This document shows, one piece after another, positions 1 through 7,255 of a DNA stretch of 10,142 nucleotides. How positions within the stretch are numbered: the stretch's first letter is position 1; each line of letters opens with the position of its first letter. This DNA is from Chitinophaga pinensis. Lineage in GTDB: Bacteria; Bacteroidota; Bacteroidia; Flavobacteriales_D; Crocinitomicaceae. Under the pieces are notes generated by a model. The model saw only the letters and a list, made by a program, of their open reading frames with translations, did not search any database and was not told the DNA's origin. The position numbers were made by a program, and so were the translations under genes. Location of the stretch: assembly GCA_945868555.1 (NCBI GenBank), contig CAMBMC010000069.1, forward strand, positions 1-10,142, read 5' to 3'.

Positions 1-161
1 TAGAAATGCAGATCAAAGCCGCTAAAAAGAAACTCCGATTTTGCGAAATCCCGGTCAGTTACAGAAAGCGAATTGGGGTATCAAAAGTGTCCGGAACAGT
101 CAAAGGAACGGTGCTCGCAGGAATAAAAATCATTTGGGCAGTGTTTAAATACCGATTTTAG
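1..161 (+). CDS. Dpm1-like family 2 glycosyltransferase, C-terminal end (partial)
   Basis: Only the last 52 codons are present; the gene enters from the left edge in the frame whose first full codon is at position 3 and ends at TAG 159-161. The visible tail reads EMQIKAAKKKLRF, CEIPVSYRKRIG and SKVSGTVKGTVLAGIKIIW. Family knowledge: this 'QIKA-K, P-Y--R-G-SK-SGT--G' tail is typical of bacterial GT2 enzymes of the dolichyl/polyprenyl-phosphate mannose (or glucose) synthase group, which move a sugar from a nucleotide donor to a polyprenyl phosphate at the cytoplasmic membrane face. The catalytic N-terminal half lies outside the window, so donor sugar and start cannot be judged. It is followed on the same strand by two further glycosyltransferase genes, which supports a role in glycan assembly. 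The family call is fairly safe and the substrate is unknown. Confidence 0.8.
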   Translation, partial: EMQIKAAKKKLRFCEIPVSYRKRIGVSKVSGTVKGTVLAGIKIIWAVFKYRF

Positions 162-207
162 CTAATTTTACTTGCCTATTAACAATACAATCCCAATTCA
201 CTGTAAC

Positions 208-2121
208 ATGAGGATACTTTTATTGGTTTGCACACTACTACTGACTGGAATAGTCAATGCCGCTCCAAAAGATACTGTACAGAAATGTAAGCTTGTCACC
301 GGAAAATTAATCGACCAGCGCACAGATCGCATCGCTGACGAGGTGGAAGTGACACTGAAAAACAAGAAAACAGGAAAAGTTTACACCGCTGAATCAAATG
401 AAAATGGTGTTTTCAAAATAAAAAATGTCCCCTTGGGATCGTATGCTTTCCATGTTGTAGATAAAGATTACACTGACCAAACATTCACCACTGAACTTAC
501 AGAGAAGCATTTAAAGGTATATACGTATGGCACACCAATTCCTGTGTCATTGAAAGTTTCTTGGTTGTTCAACTGGGGAGATCGCAAGGTGAAATTGGCC
601 AACGGAAAATACATCATTAAAGAGCACTACTGGTCTCATATTTTGGCGAAAATCGTTATGGTGATCTACGGATTGTGCTTGGTGCTTGTGTTTTTTTACA
701 GCTGTTTGCAGTTGTCATTGGCCATTGCCTATGTGCGCAACAAGAAGAAAAAGAACGACACTCCGAAACCAGTTTACGATCCAGCTACAACACCGAAAGT
801 AACGATACAACTTCCAATGTATAACGAATTGTACGTGGCAGAGCGCATCATTGAGACCATTGCACAGTTTCAATATCCAGCGGACAAGCTTCAAATTCAA
901 GTATTGGACGATTCAACAGATGAAACCAAAGATGTGATTGCAAAGAAAGTTGCCGAAGTTGCAGCACGTGGCGTAAACATTCAGCACATTCACCGCATTG
1001 ACCGTACTGGTTACAAGGCAGGGGCTTTGGATGCCGCAATGGACCGTGTTGAAGGAGATTTCATTGCGATTTTCGATGCTGACTTTATTCCAGATCCCGA
1101 TTTCTTAATCCGCACAATGCCTTCATTTGACACGGACAATATCGGTGTTGTTCAGACACGTTGGGGACATATCAACAAGACGTATTCGATACTCACAGAA
1201 CTTCAAGCTTTCGGATTGAATGGTCACTTCGCCATTGAACAAGGAGGAAGAAGCTCAGCCGGACACTACATCAACTTCAACGGAACCGGAGGTATCTGGA
1301 GAAAGAAATGCATAGAAGACGCTGGTGGTTGGGAACATGATACCTTAACCGAAGACCTTGACTTGAGTTACCGTGCACAAATCAAAGGATGGAAATTCCG
1401 CTACTTAGAGGATGTAATTGCTCCTGCAGAGTTGCCGATTACCATGTCGGCTTTGAAAAGCCAGCAGCACCGTTGGATGAAAGGTGGAGCAGAATGCTTC
1501 GTAAAAATGTGGAAACGACTTTTGACAGCGAAGCATGTGAAATTTTCAGATCGTGTGCATGGTTTATCACACTTGTTCAACTCCTCCGTCTTCATGTTCA
1601 TCCTCGTGGTTTCGTTATTGAGTTTGGTTATATTGCACATAAAGGATAGTTTCTCTGATTTGAATTTCATCCTTCAATACATGGCGTTCTTCATCATCAG
1701 TACCATTTTCTTGATGTACTATTACTGGAACTCCTACCGCGACAAAACAGAGCGCAAGTTCAGTTCATTTATCCGTTTCGTAGGTCGCTTCTTCCAATTC
1801 TTAGTGGTATCTATGGGCTTGTCATTGAGCAACACCGTAGCGGTGATTGAAGGGTATTTGGGAATCAAAAGTTCATTCGTGCGCACACCGAAATTTAATG
1901 TGTCAGTAAAGAGTGAATTCAAAGGAAATAAATACGATAAGAAAAGCTTGTCCATCATCAACATCTTGGAGGGTATCTTAATGGTGGTGTTTGGATACAC
2001 TGCTGTAGTTCGCGCCGTTTACGGTGACTTTGGCATGTTACCTTTCCACTTGATGTTAGCCTGTGGATATGGTGTTATTTTCTTCTCTACGCTGAAAGAA
2101 AACCGTGTAAGCGCACAATAA
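208..2121 (+). CDS. Cellulose-synthase-like GT2 glycosyltransferase with exported N-terminal beta-sandwich domain
   Basis: Membrane-bound inverting GT2 transferase, 637 aa from ATG 208. An in-frame TTG at 172 would extend it, but ATG 208 puts a signal peptide (residues 1-18, hydrophobic, ending VNAA) at the N-terminus and is preferred. Residues about 28-105 look like a carboxypeptidase-regulatory/CNA-B type beta-sandwich (VTGKLID, TGKVYTAESNENGVFKIKNV, PLGSY). A membrane helix spans about 146-175, followed by KKKK on the presumed cytoplasmic side. The GT-A catalytic domain (about 197-440) carries VLDDS (D234/D235), DAD (290-292), TED (381-383) and QQHRW (419-423), the complete D,D,D,Q--RW set of cellulose-synthase-like enzymes. 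Several further helices follow (about 461-480, 488-508, 525-545, 587-604, 610-627). The product is unknown. It could be a processive polysaccharide synthase or a single-sugar or glycolipid transferase. The gene lies 46 nt after the Dpm1-like gene and 8 nt before the GT-C gene, so co-transcription is likely. Confidence 0.88.
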   Translation: MRILLLVCTLLLTGIVNAAPKDTVQKCKLVTGKLIDQRTDRIADEVEVTLKNKKTGKVYTAESNENGVFKIKNVPLGSYAFHVVDKDYTDQTFTTELTEKHLKVYTYGTPIPVSLKVSWLFNWGDRKVKLANGKYIIKEHYWSHILAKIVMVIYGLCLVLVFFYSCLQLSLAIAYVRNKKKKNDTPKPVYDPATTPKVTIQLPMYNELYVAERIIETIAQFQYPADKLQIQVLDDSTDETKDVIAKKVAEVAARGVNIQHIHRIDRTGYKAGALDAAMDRVEGDFIAIFDADFIPDPDFLIRTMPSFDTDNIGVVQTRWGHINKTYSILTELQAFGLNGHFAIEQGGRSSAGHYINFNGTGGIWRKKCIEDAGGWEHDTLTEDLDLSYRAQIKGWKFRYLEDVIAPAELPITMSALKSQQHRWMKGGAECFVKMWKRLLTAKHVKFSDRVHGLSHLFNSSVFMFILVVSLLSLVILHIKDSFSDLNFILQYMAFFIISTIFLMYYYWNSYRDKTERKFSSFIRFVGRFFQFLVVSMGLSLSNTVAVIEGYLGIKSSFVRTPKFNVSVKSEFKGNKYDKKSLSIINILEGILMVVFGYTAVVRAVYGDFGMLPFHLMLACGYGVIFFSTLKENRVSAQ

Positions 2122-2129
2122 CAGTGCGC

Positions 2130-3494
2130 ATGGTCAAAAGATTTGAAGTAAGGTGGAAATTTAAGTGTTCCGCCTTTCTTTTTGTCCTTACCCTACTCGG
2201 CTTAGGTTTCATTGACCGCCAGCACTATTGGGTGCTATTCTCGGTTTATCTTCTTTCTTTTACGGCATTTATCGGAGTAATCAAAAACTACAAAAGCACC
2301 AAGGAACTCTTCATCTTGTTGGGGATTATAGCACTTTGGGGATTGTTTTTCATTCCTGAATTGTCCAATGATTACAACCGTTTTTTGTGGGACGGAGAAT
2401 GGGCGATACGCGGTGTGAATCCCTATGACCATTTGCCCGCTGAATTGCTTCGCCGTTCGGAGTATGCGCAGAGCAGCTATTTGCATGAATTGTATGCAAA
2501 CATGGGAGAGCTTTCCCAAAACAATTACAGTTGCTATCCCCCACTCACGCAAGTATTCTTTGCGCTTGCTGCATTTTTCAGCGAATCCTCATTGGGTGGA
2601 ATTATTGTCTTGCGTCTTTTGTTTATTGGGATACTTGCATTGGCTTTACATGTCGTTATTAAATTCTCTGAACAAAACCAAGTTCTAAGCACTTCCATTT
2701 GGCTTCTCTTTTCAAATCCTTTGTTCATTACTGAGGTTTACTTCAACCTACATTTCGAAGGAATAATGATAGCCTTTCTCCTGATGGCATTTGGCTTTTT
2801 ATTGACTCAGCAACTTGCTTTAGGATCGCTTCTTTTTGCTGCGGCAGTTCAAGTCAAGTTAGTTCCACTGTTATTGCTGCCGTTCTTTTGGCGATTTTAT
2901 GGTTGGAAAAAAGCATTGACCATCTATGCCATTCTTGGCCTTGCCGTCCTAATGTTATTTCTTCCCTGGATTCATCTTTCAAACTATGGCCATTTCTTGC
3001 AAAGCCTTGGGCTCTATTTTCAGGTCTTTGAATTCAATTCATTTATCCTTTACTACTACCTCGAATACGGCTATTGGAAATTGGGGTGGAACGCAACAAT
3101 GTTTTACGGTCCCCGACTTGCGCGCATTGCGATTCAGTTTATCGTCGTGTTGGCCTTGTATGGAGAATTTAAAACATTAGAAGCGCTATTTAAACGAATG
3201 ACGATTGCCTACTTTATGTATTTGCTTTTGAGCAGCACCATTCATCCGTGGTACATTCTTCCCTTGCTGATGCTTTCCATGTATACAAACTATCTCTTTC
3301 CATTGGTATGGTCATGCACAGTGTTCTTGTCCTATACCTTTTACACGCAAGGAAACAGCGCCTCGAGCAATGAGCTGATTTTATGGCTTGAGTATGTACC
3401 TGTTCTCGTGGTGTTTGTGTACGAAATGATAAGCGGTGGACTTCGAAACAAAGTAATCTTGGAGAATCAGTCGCGTGTGGGAACAGGATCGTGA
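2130..3494 (+). CDS. Polytopic GT-C glycosyltransferase (GT87/mannosyltransferase-like)
   Basis: Integral membrane protein of 454 aa with about ten predicted hydrophobic helices. The first large loop contains SNDYNRFLWDG (79-89), an acidic residue just after helix 1-2 of the kind GT-C enzymes use for catalysis, then NPYDHLP (about 97-103) and CYPPLTQVFF (about 135-144). Near the C-terminus sits STIHPWYILPLL, a motif recurrent in bacterial mannosyltransferases of this class. Family knowledge: GT-C enzymes take sugars from polyprenyl-phosphate donors and act on the outer face of the inner membrane. The donor here could come from the Dpm1-like synthase two genes upstream (inference). The start is ambiguous: GTG at 2124 lies two codons before ATG 2130, and I chose ATG. 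The gap to the preceding stop is only 8 nt (or 2 nt from GTG), implying translational linkage. Its 3' end overlaps the convergent yidD by 28 nt. The exact sugar and acceptor are unknown. Confidence 0.82.
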   Translation: MVKRFEVRWKFKCSAFLFVLTLLGLGFIDRQHYWVLFSVYLLSFTAFIGVIKNYKSTKELFILLGIIALWGLFFIPELSNDYNRFLWDGEWAIRGVNPYDHLPAELLRRSEYAQSSYLHELYANMGELSQNNYSCYPPLTQVFFALAAFFSESSLGGIIVLRLLFIGILALALHVVIKFSEQNQVLSTSIWLLFSNPLFITEVYFNLHFEGIMIAFLLMAFGFLLTQQLALGSLLFAAAVQVKLVPLLLLPFFWRFYGWKKALTIYAILGLAVLMLFLPWIHLSNYGHFLQSLGLYFQVFEFNSFILYYYLEYGYWKLGWNATMFYGPRLARIAIQFIVVLALYGEFKTLEALFKRMTIAYFMYLLLSSTIHPWYILPLLMLSMYTNYLFPLVWSCTVFLSYTFYTQGNSASSNELILWLEYVPVLVVFVYEMISGGLRNKVILENQSRVGTGS

Positions 3495-3706
3495 CCATGG
3501 CCTCCACCAGGGCGACATGAAGCAATTCGTTTGATTCCCAACCAAGTCCCTTTAAATGGTCCCCAAATGCGTAGTGCCTCCAACATGTATTGTGAACACG
3601 TTGGCGTGTAGCGGCATGCAGGGGGAAACAAGGGAGAAATCACCCATTGGTAGATCTTCACAAGGAAAATCAGCGGAAGAGAAAAAATACGTCCGAGAAT
3701 GCGCAT
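3467..3706 (-). CDS. yidD: Membrane protein insertion efficiency factor YidD
   Basis: Small protein (79 aa from ATG 3706) with the full YidD signature: a short amphipathic or membrane-associated N-terminus (FSLPLIFLVKIYQWVISPL), then CRYTPTCSQY (31-40), EALRIWGPFKG, IKRIASCRP and GGHGHDPVP near the end. Family knowledge: YidD associates with the inner membrane and assists YidC/Sec-dependent insertion of membrane proteins. Its length agrees with the usual 70-90 aa. An in-frame TTG at 3742 would add 12 residues, but ATG 3706 gives the usual N-terminal length and is preferred. In many bacteria yidD sits with rpmH, rnpA and yidC; here it stands alone, convergent with and overlapping the end of the GT-C gene, and divergent from the lytic transglycosylase gene. 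The identification is secure and only the start is uncertain. Confidence 0.93.
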   Translation of the reverse strand: MRILGRIFSLPLIFLVKIYQWVISPLFPPACRYTPTCSQYMLEALRIWGPFKGTWLGIKRIASCRPGGGHGHDPVPTRD

Positions 3707-3811
3707 GGACAAATGTCGCAATGTTTCATCGGTTTTGACCAACGAAATTGTTAATTTTTGAGCTGAGGATTATTATCAGCGCAATCTGTCGTATATTGAT
3801 GTACTGTTTAC

Positions 3812-4759
3812 ATGTACATGCGACTCTCCATTTTACTCTCCATTGCTGTCTTACCCTTATTTGCGTTTTGTCAACCAAGCGTTGACCGCGAACACGAAAA
3901 GGTTGAAGTATTGTCATCCGCTGGTCTTCATGCCATTATGGATGCAGATCCCATTTTTTATGACCGTTGGGATGAACTTCCTCAACCAGAGTTTTGGAAA
4001 AAAATCATGTTGCTTTCGCCAGATTCTTGCTTGATCAATGTGGCAGAAAACCGTCGAGTACTGCTTAAAATGTCCTTCCGCGAGTGGTCAGCACAAACTG
4101 AAATTCAAAAAGATGCGTTTAAAGACAGCCTTCGTCGCTTGTATACCCTACCGGCAGATGAAAAAATCAATGTGACCTTTGGTAAGAATGATTTTTACAA
4201 GTTCAATGCAGTGTATCCTAGTCTTTCAAAGGGGGTAGCAGCCTTCGAGAAGCATGGTGTTGATCCGTGGTATGCGCAAGCCATCTTGTTGATTGAAAGT
4301 CCTGGCCAACTGAAAAAATCAGTATCTGGCGCTTATGGCGCTTTTCAGTTGATGCCTGGTGTTGCGCGTGCACAAGGACTTACCGTTAGTGGAAGTATCG
4401 ACGAACGTAAAGATTTCGATCGATCCGCGTATGGAGCCTCCCGATTGATTCACAGGGTGTGCATACCAGAAGCGAAGAAAATTTTGAATAGCCACAATTT
4501 AAGTTATCACGAATCTGATTTGTGGTTTCGTCTGTTCGTTCTTCATGTGTATCATGCAGGCGCGATGAATGTAGCTGCTGTGGTGAACGCGATTAACCCA
4601 AAAGAAAGCGGACAAGAATTGATTAAAGCCATGTGGCAAACTTCTGCAGCTGGATTCGGAAACAACTCACAGAATTACACGCAATTGGCCTTAGCGGCAC
4701 AACTTATTTTGCATGAAATGATTTACCAGCAGTGCGAAGAAATTTTTCACTGCGAGTAA
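3812..4759 (+). CDS. Exported lytic transglycosylase, SLT domain
   Basis: Periplasmic or envelope murein hydrolase of 315 aa. It should cleave the MurNAc-GlcNAc bond of peptidoglycan non-hydrolytically, giving 1,6-anhydro-MurNAc ends. A signal peptide covers residues 1-20, with probable cleavage before Gln21 (LPLFAFC-Q). The Cys at 20 lacks a proper lipobox, so a lipoprotein is unlikely. After a linker of about 110 residues without a recognised domain, the SLT domain runs from about 135 to 265: YPSLSKGVAAFEKHGVDP, AILLIESPG with the predicted catalytic Glu162, GAYGAFQLMPGVARAQGL (173-190), and HVYHAGAMNVAAVV (245-258), which matches the 'AYNAG' motif. No LysM repeat is present, unlike MltD-type enzymes. 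The start is either ATG 3812 or ATG 3818 (two codons later), and both keep the signal peptide. The gene ends 2 nt from the convergent msrB stop. Confidence 0.88.
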   Translation: MYMRLSILLSIAVLPLFAFCQPSVDREHEKVEVLSSAGLHAIMDADPIFYDRWDELPQPEFWKKIMLLSPDSCLINVAENRRVLLKMSFREWSAQTEIQKDAFKDSLRRLYTLPADEKINVTFGKNDFYKFNAVYPSLSKGVAAFEKHGVDPWYAQAILLIESPGQLKKSVSGAYGAFQLMPGVARAQGLTVSGSIDERKDFDRSAYGASRLIHRVCIPEAKKILNSHNLSYHESDLWFRLFVLHVYHAGAMNVAAVVNAINPKESGQELIKAMWQTSAAGFGNNSQNYTQLALAAQLILHEMIYQQCEEIFHCE

Positions 4760-4761
4760 AT

Positions 4762-5136
4762 TCAATCTGCAATAAACAGAATGGAAACAGAATTCACGCA
4801 ATGGCGCGTGTCTTTTTCGGTGAAGCGCTCCCCTTCGAATACATGACCTAAATGTCCGCCGCAATGAGCGCAGACAATCTCCGTTCGCCTTCCGTCTTTG
4901 TCCAAAACACGTTTTACATTCCCTGAAATATCGTCGTCAAAAGATGGCCAGCCACAACCAGAATTAAACTTCGAATCTGAACGGTACAAGGGATGTTCGC
5001 AGCGTCTGCATACAAAAGTACCCACACCCTTAAACGAGTTATACGCTCCAGTGAATGGCATTTCTGTTCCTTTGTTGACGATTACGCGCTCCTCTTCACT
5101 GTTGAGCGCCTTCCATTGGTCTTTTGCTAAAGTCAT
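4762..5136 (-). CDS. msrB: Peptide-methionine (R)-S-oxide reductase MsrB
   Basis: Repairs oxidised proteins by reducing methionine-R-sulfoxide, normally using thioredoxin. The 124-aa protein is a complete stand-alone MsrB domain. Two CxxC pairs (C43/C46 in FVCRRCEHPLY and C89/C92 in IVCAHCGGHLGHVF) form the structural zinc site. SGCGWPSF holds a candidate resolving Cys61, and RHCVNSVSI holds the catalytic Cys113. There is no signal peptide, so it should be cytoplasmic. No MsrA domain is fused. The gene begins 9 nt after the stop of the DUF4836-like lipoprotein gene on the same strand, so the two are probably co-transcribed with msrB distal. It converges on the lytic transglycosylase gene with a 2-nt gap and no room for a separate terminator. 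The identification is very secure. Confidence 0.97.
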   Translation of the reverse strand: MTLAKDQWKALNSEEERVIVNKGTEMPFTGAYNSFKGVGTFVCRRCEHPLYRSDSKFNSGCGWPSFDDDISGNVKRVLDKDGRRTEIVCAHCGGHLGHVFEGERFTEKDTRHCVNSVSILFIAD

Positions 5137-5145
5137 GCTATTGAA

Positions 5146-6582
5146 TTAGAAGGACAAGCCAGAAATTTTCATTTTAAATTCCTCCACCATGACTTCAGTC
5201 GCTTGTTTTAGAATATTTTCTTTTCCATTCCTTGCTTGGATACGAATAGTTGCCCCATTTTCATCCATCTCAAAGGTCACGTATTTGACCACATTGAGGA
5301 TTTTCTCTTCTTCCATTAATCCAAAAGATTCCATATCCACATCTTCCAAATTGATAAAGCCTGTTATTCCTTTCTTTCCAAAATTCTCACATCCCTTAGG
5401 AACACGAATTTTTTGTCCTGGAACAGGAACATATTCTGCGTTGCTGAAAGCCGACAAGCCCCTGTTGTTTATTTCCACTTTCGCCATTGAAAGATCCAAG
5501 AAGCCTTTCGCCATGTCAGCCAAAGGTTTTCCAGCTGGTTTCAAACCAACGAACATGTTCATGTCCGAAATGCCCTCATTTGCATTTGGTTGTCCCACCA
5601 TGACAAATCCTATTTCACCTGATAATATTCCAGCGAGTCCATCCTTGCTGCTTGCCATAACCATTTGAAGTGGCCCTAAAGATTCCATCAAATCACGCAT
5701 CGCATTGGCTGCATAATCGTCGATGAATGCTTGCATTTTTTTTAAATCCAAGTTCAAAGAAATTCCAAGTATTGGGTTACCCGTTCCTAACTTTGAAACA
5801 ATTGATCCCGACGGATCTTTTTTAAAGAACATGTGTTTTTTCAGTTCTGGGGAAAAGTAGTTTTTCATTTTGATCACCGCAGCGCCATTTTCAAAACTGA
5901 TTGCCGTTTGAATAAACGAACCATCGACCATATTCAAAATCCCTTCCTTCTTTTCGTCGCTCAATTTATTCAAATCCGTGTTCGAAGTCGTGTAGAGGTT
6001 TTTCATGCTGACACCCATAACGATATCGCCTTTTTCTGCCAAAATTTGATTCACTTTTCCTTCAGAAACATCGCCATAAACACGATCGAAGGCATCATTC
6101 AATGCTACTTTCCCGTCAAATTCTCCTTTTTTCGAAATAAAAATAGCCAGGTTCCCTTGCATTCCCATAGCTACATCACCACTTTCGAAATAACGAAGAC
6201 CTCCATCCTCTTCGATGTCAAACCCTTGAATGCTCAATTGTGAGGAAAGTGAATCAGCATTCTTCACTTCAATGAATGCCAGCGTAGTTGTCGGTGTTCC
6301 ATCCTCGAGAAATGGACCTTCCAAAGCATAATAAACAGAAGATTTTAAGTTCACACATTTTTCAAAATCCTTCACTTGGGACTTCATGATTAATCCAAAT
6401 TTTGGAATCGATGCATAATCCATGTCATCCAACATTGACTTCAAATCCGCCTTACCAAAAGCGACAACATTCTCATTTTCATTGAGAAAAGCAGAAACGT
6501 ACTCTTCGATTGGACGATTCTCATTTTTCCCACATGAAGCAAGAATGACGATTAAACCTGTAAGTAGAAAAATCTTTTTCAT
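5146..6582 (-). CDS. DUF4836-like lipoprotein of unknown function
   Basis: Predicted lipoprotein of 478 aa. The N-terminus MKKIFLLTGLIVILASCGKN carries a textbook type II signal peptide with lipobox LASC and lipidated Cys17. The mature part begins with a short charged linker, then 'NVVAFGKADLKSMLDDMD', which resembles the opening of the Bacteroidota DUF4836 family (a residue stretch reading as '...VV.vDLKSLL...'), and the length fits that family (about 450-520 aa). Later stretches such as GNPILGISLNLDLKKMQAFIDDY and LAGILSGEIGFVMVG repeat the alternating strand and helix pattern, suggesting two related halves. No catalytic motif is visible. The DUF4836 assignment is from pattern memory and uncertain; the lipoprotein call is strong. 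Start ATG 6582 is fixed by the signal peptide. It is the first gene of a probable two-gene unit with msrB, and a TAnnTTTG box lies about 43 nt upstream. Confidence 0.8.
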   Translation of the reverse strand: MKKIFLLTGLIVILASCGKNENRPIEEYVSAFLNENENVVAFGKADLKSMLDDMDYASIPKFGLIMKSQVKDFEKCVNLKSSVYYALEGPFLEDGTPTTTLAFIEVKNADSLSSQLSIQGFDIEEDGGLRYFESGDVAMGMQGNLAIFISKKGEFDGKVALNDAFDRVYGDVSEGKVNQILAEKGDIVMGVSMKNLYTTSNTDLNKLSDEKKEGILNMVDGSFIQTAISFENGAAVIKMKNYFSPELKKHMFFKKDPSGSIVSKLGTGNPILGISLNLDLKKMQAFIDDYAANAMRDLMESLGPLQMVMASSKDGLAGILSGEIGFVMVGQPNANEGISDMNMFVGLKPAGKPLADMAKGFLDLSMAKVEINNRGLSAFSNAEYVPVPGQKIRVPKGCENFGKKGITGFINLEDVDMESFGLMEEEKILNVVKYVTFEMDENGATIRIQARNGKENILKQATEVMVEEFKMKISGLSF

Positions 6583-6625
6583 TTTTTGTAATTTTAGGAT
6601 AAAGTTTGACCGGATTTTGAATTAT

Positions 6626-6633
6626 CAAAAATA
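6626..6633 (-). promoter_or_regulatory. Possible Bacteroidota -7 box for the lipoprotein-msrB unit
   Basis: Read on the - strand the sequence is TATTTTTG, an exact fit to the Bacteroidota sigma-A -7 consensus TAnnTTTG, and it ends 43 nt before ATG 6582. No convincing TTTG or TTG -33 element is seen 19-21 nt further upstream. The region is AT-rich, so a chance match is possible. Confidence 0.35.
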
Positions 6634-6688
6634 CGGATAAAAATGCTCGGCCTCTTTGCACATCTTATGCCAATTCAGATAAAATTAC

Positions 6689-7255
6689 ATGCATTACATT
6701 GAACCTTATTTTGCGTGGAGGGAATTGTACATTTCCGCGGATGACCCAAACTCTCCACTCTATGGCAGGGAATACAGCGAATTTGAATTCAACAATACCG
6801 TTTACAACTATTACCTACATCCACAGTGGGACTCTATGGGGTCACCTACCCTGTTTTTAAAGGTACTGTTTGCTGAATACGACGATGGATTTGCCATTAT
6901 TGAGTTCATCGGTGAATGGAACGACGCCATCGAAAATGACATCATGACCTTAAAACGCGACATCATAGAACCGATGATTGAAGCGGGGGTCAACAAGTTT
7001 ATCTTGATTGGTGAAAATGTGCTCAACTTCCACTATTCTGATGATTGTTATTACGAAGAGTGGTTTGACGATGTTGAAGACGGGTGGATTGCCATGGTGA
7101 ACTTTCACGATCATGTCATCGCTGAGTTTGAACGCATACGTATCGATCATTATTTTGTGATGGGAGGCGAACTCGAAGACATCGAATGGCGCACCTACAT
7201 GCCCTTTCAATTTTTCAAGAAAGTGAATGATCTTGTTATGCGCCGTATCGAATAA
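6689..7255 (+). CDS. Conserved acidic protein of unknown function
   Basis: A 188-aa soluble protein without signal peptide or membrane helix, so probably cytoplasmic. I recall close relatives as conserved hypothetical proteins in Bacteroidota but know of no function. The composition is striking: about 38 Asp/Glu against 13 Lys/Arg, with many Tyr, Phe and Trp. Recognisable conserved-looking stretches are YGREYSEFEFNNTVYNYYLHP (25-45), the segment FIGEWNDAIENDIMTLKRDI (73-92), NKFILIGENVLNFH (102-115), YYEEWFDDVEDGW (121-133) and WRTYMPFQFF (167-176). The order strand (69-77), long helix (82-99), strand (103-110) recalls the beta-alpha-beta core of STAS-like folds, but that is only a structural guess. 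The gene stands alone: divergent from the lipoprotein-msrB unit and convergent with the cytochrome operon, whose terminator abuts its stop codon. Start ATG 6689 is the first Met, with no Shine-Dalgarno sequence. Confidence 0.85.
   Translation: MHYIEPYFAWRELYISADDPNSPLYGREYSEFEFNNTVYNYYLHPQWDSMGSPTLFLKVLFAEYDDGFAIIEFIGEWNDAIENDIMTLKRDIIEPMIEAGVNKFILIGENVLNFHYSDDCYYEEWFDDVEDGWIAMVNFHDHVIAEFERIRIDHYFVMGGELEDIEWRTYMPFQFFKKVNDLVMRRIE

Noticed and set aside
172..207. TTG start adding 12 residues to the cellulose-synthase-like transferase
   Set aside because: It would place a polar segment before a clean signal peptide that begins at ATG 208; ATG 208 is the better start.
3707..3742. TTG start extending YidD by 12 residues
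   Set aside because: The extension is polar and not part of the family pattern; ATG 3706 gives the usual N-terminus.
3740..3811. TAnnTTTG promoter before the lytic transglycosylase gene
   Set aside because: Only imperfect matches (TTAATTTTTG near 3750-3760 and TATATTGA near 3792) with wrong spacing to any TTTG; a promoter is likely here but I cannot place it.
3811..3820. CATGTACATG palindrome over the lytic transglycosylase start
   Set aside because: Ten bases, explained by two nearby ATG codons; no second copy near enough to suggest an operator.
4729..4753. GCAGTG/CACTGC hairpin at the 3' end of the lytic transglycosylase gene
   Set aside because: Six outer pairs, then a mismatch and weak wobble pairs; it lies inside the coding region and has no T tract on either strand, so it is not a credible terminator.
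5189..5668. 159-codon open frame on + opposite the lipoprotein gene
   Set aside because: Composition is that of an antisense shadow, with no domain, signal or spacing logic; the - strand gene has a lipobox and a coherent protein.
5833..6243. 136-codon open frame on + opposite the lipoprotein gene
   Set aside because: Same reasons: antisense shadow within a well-supported gene.
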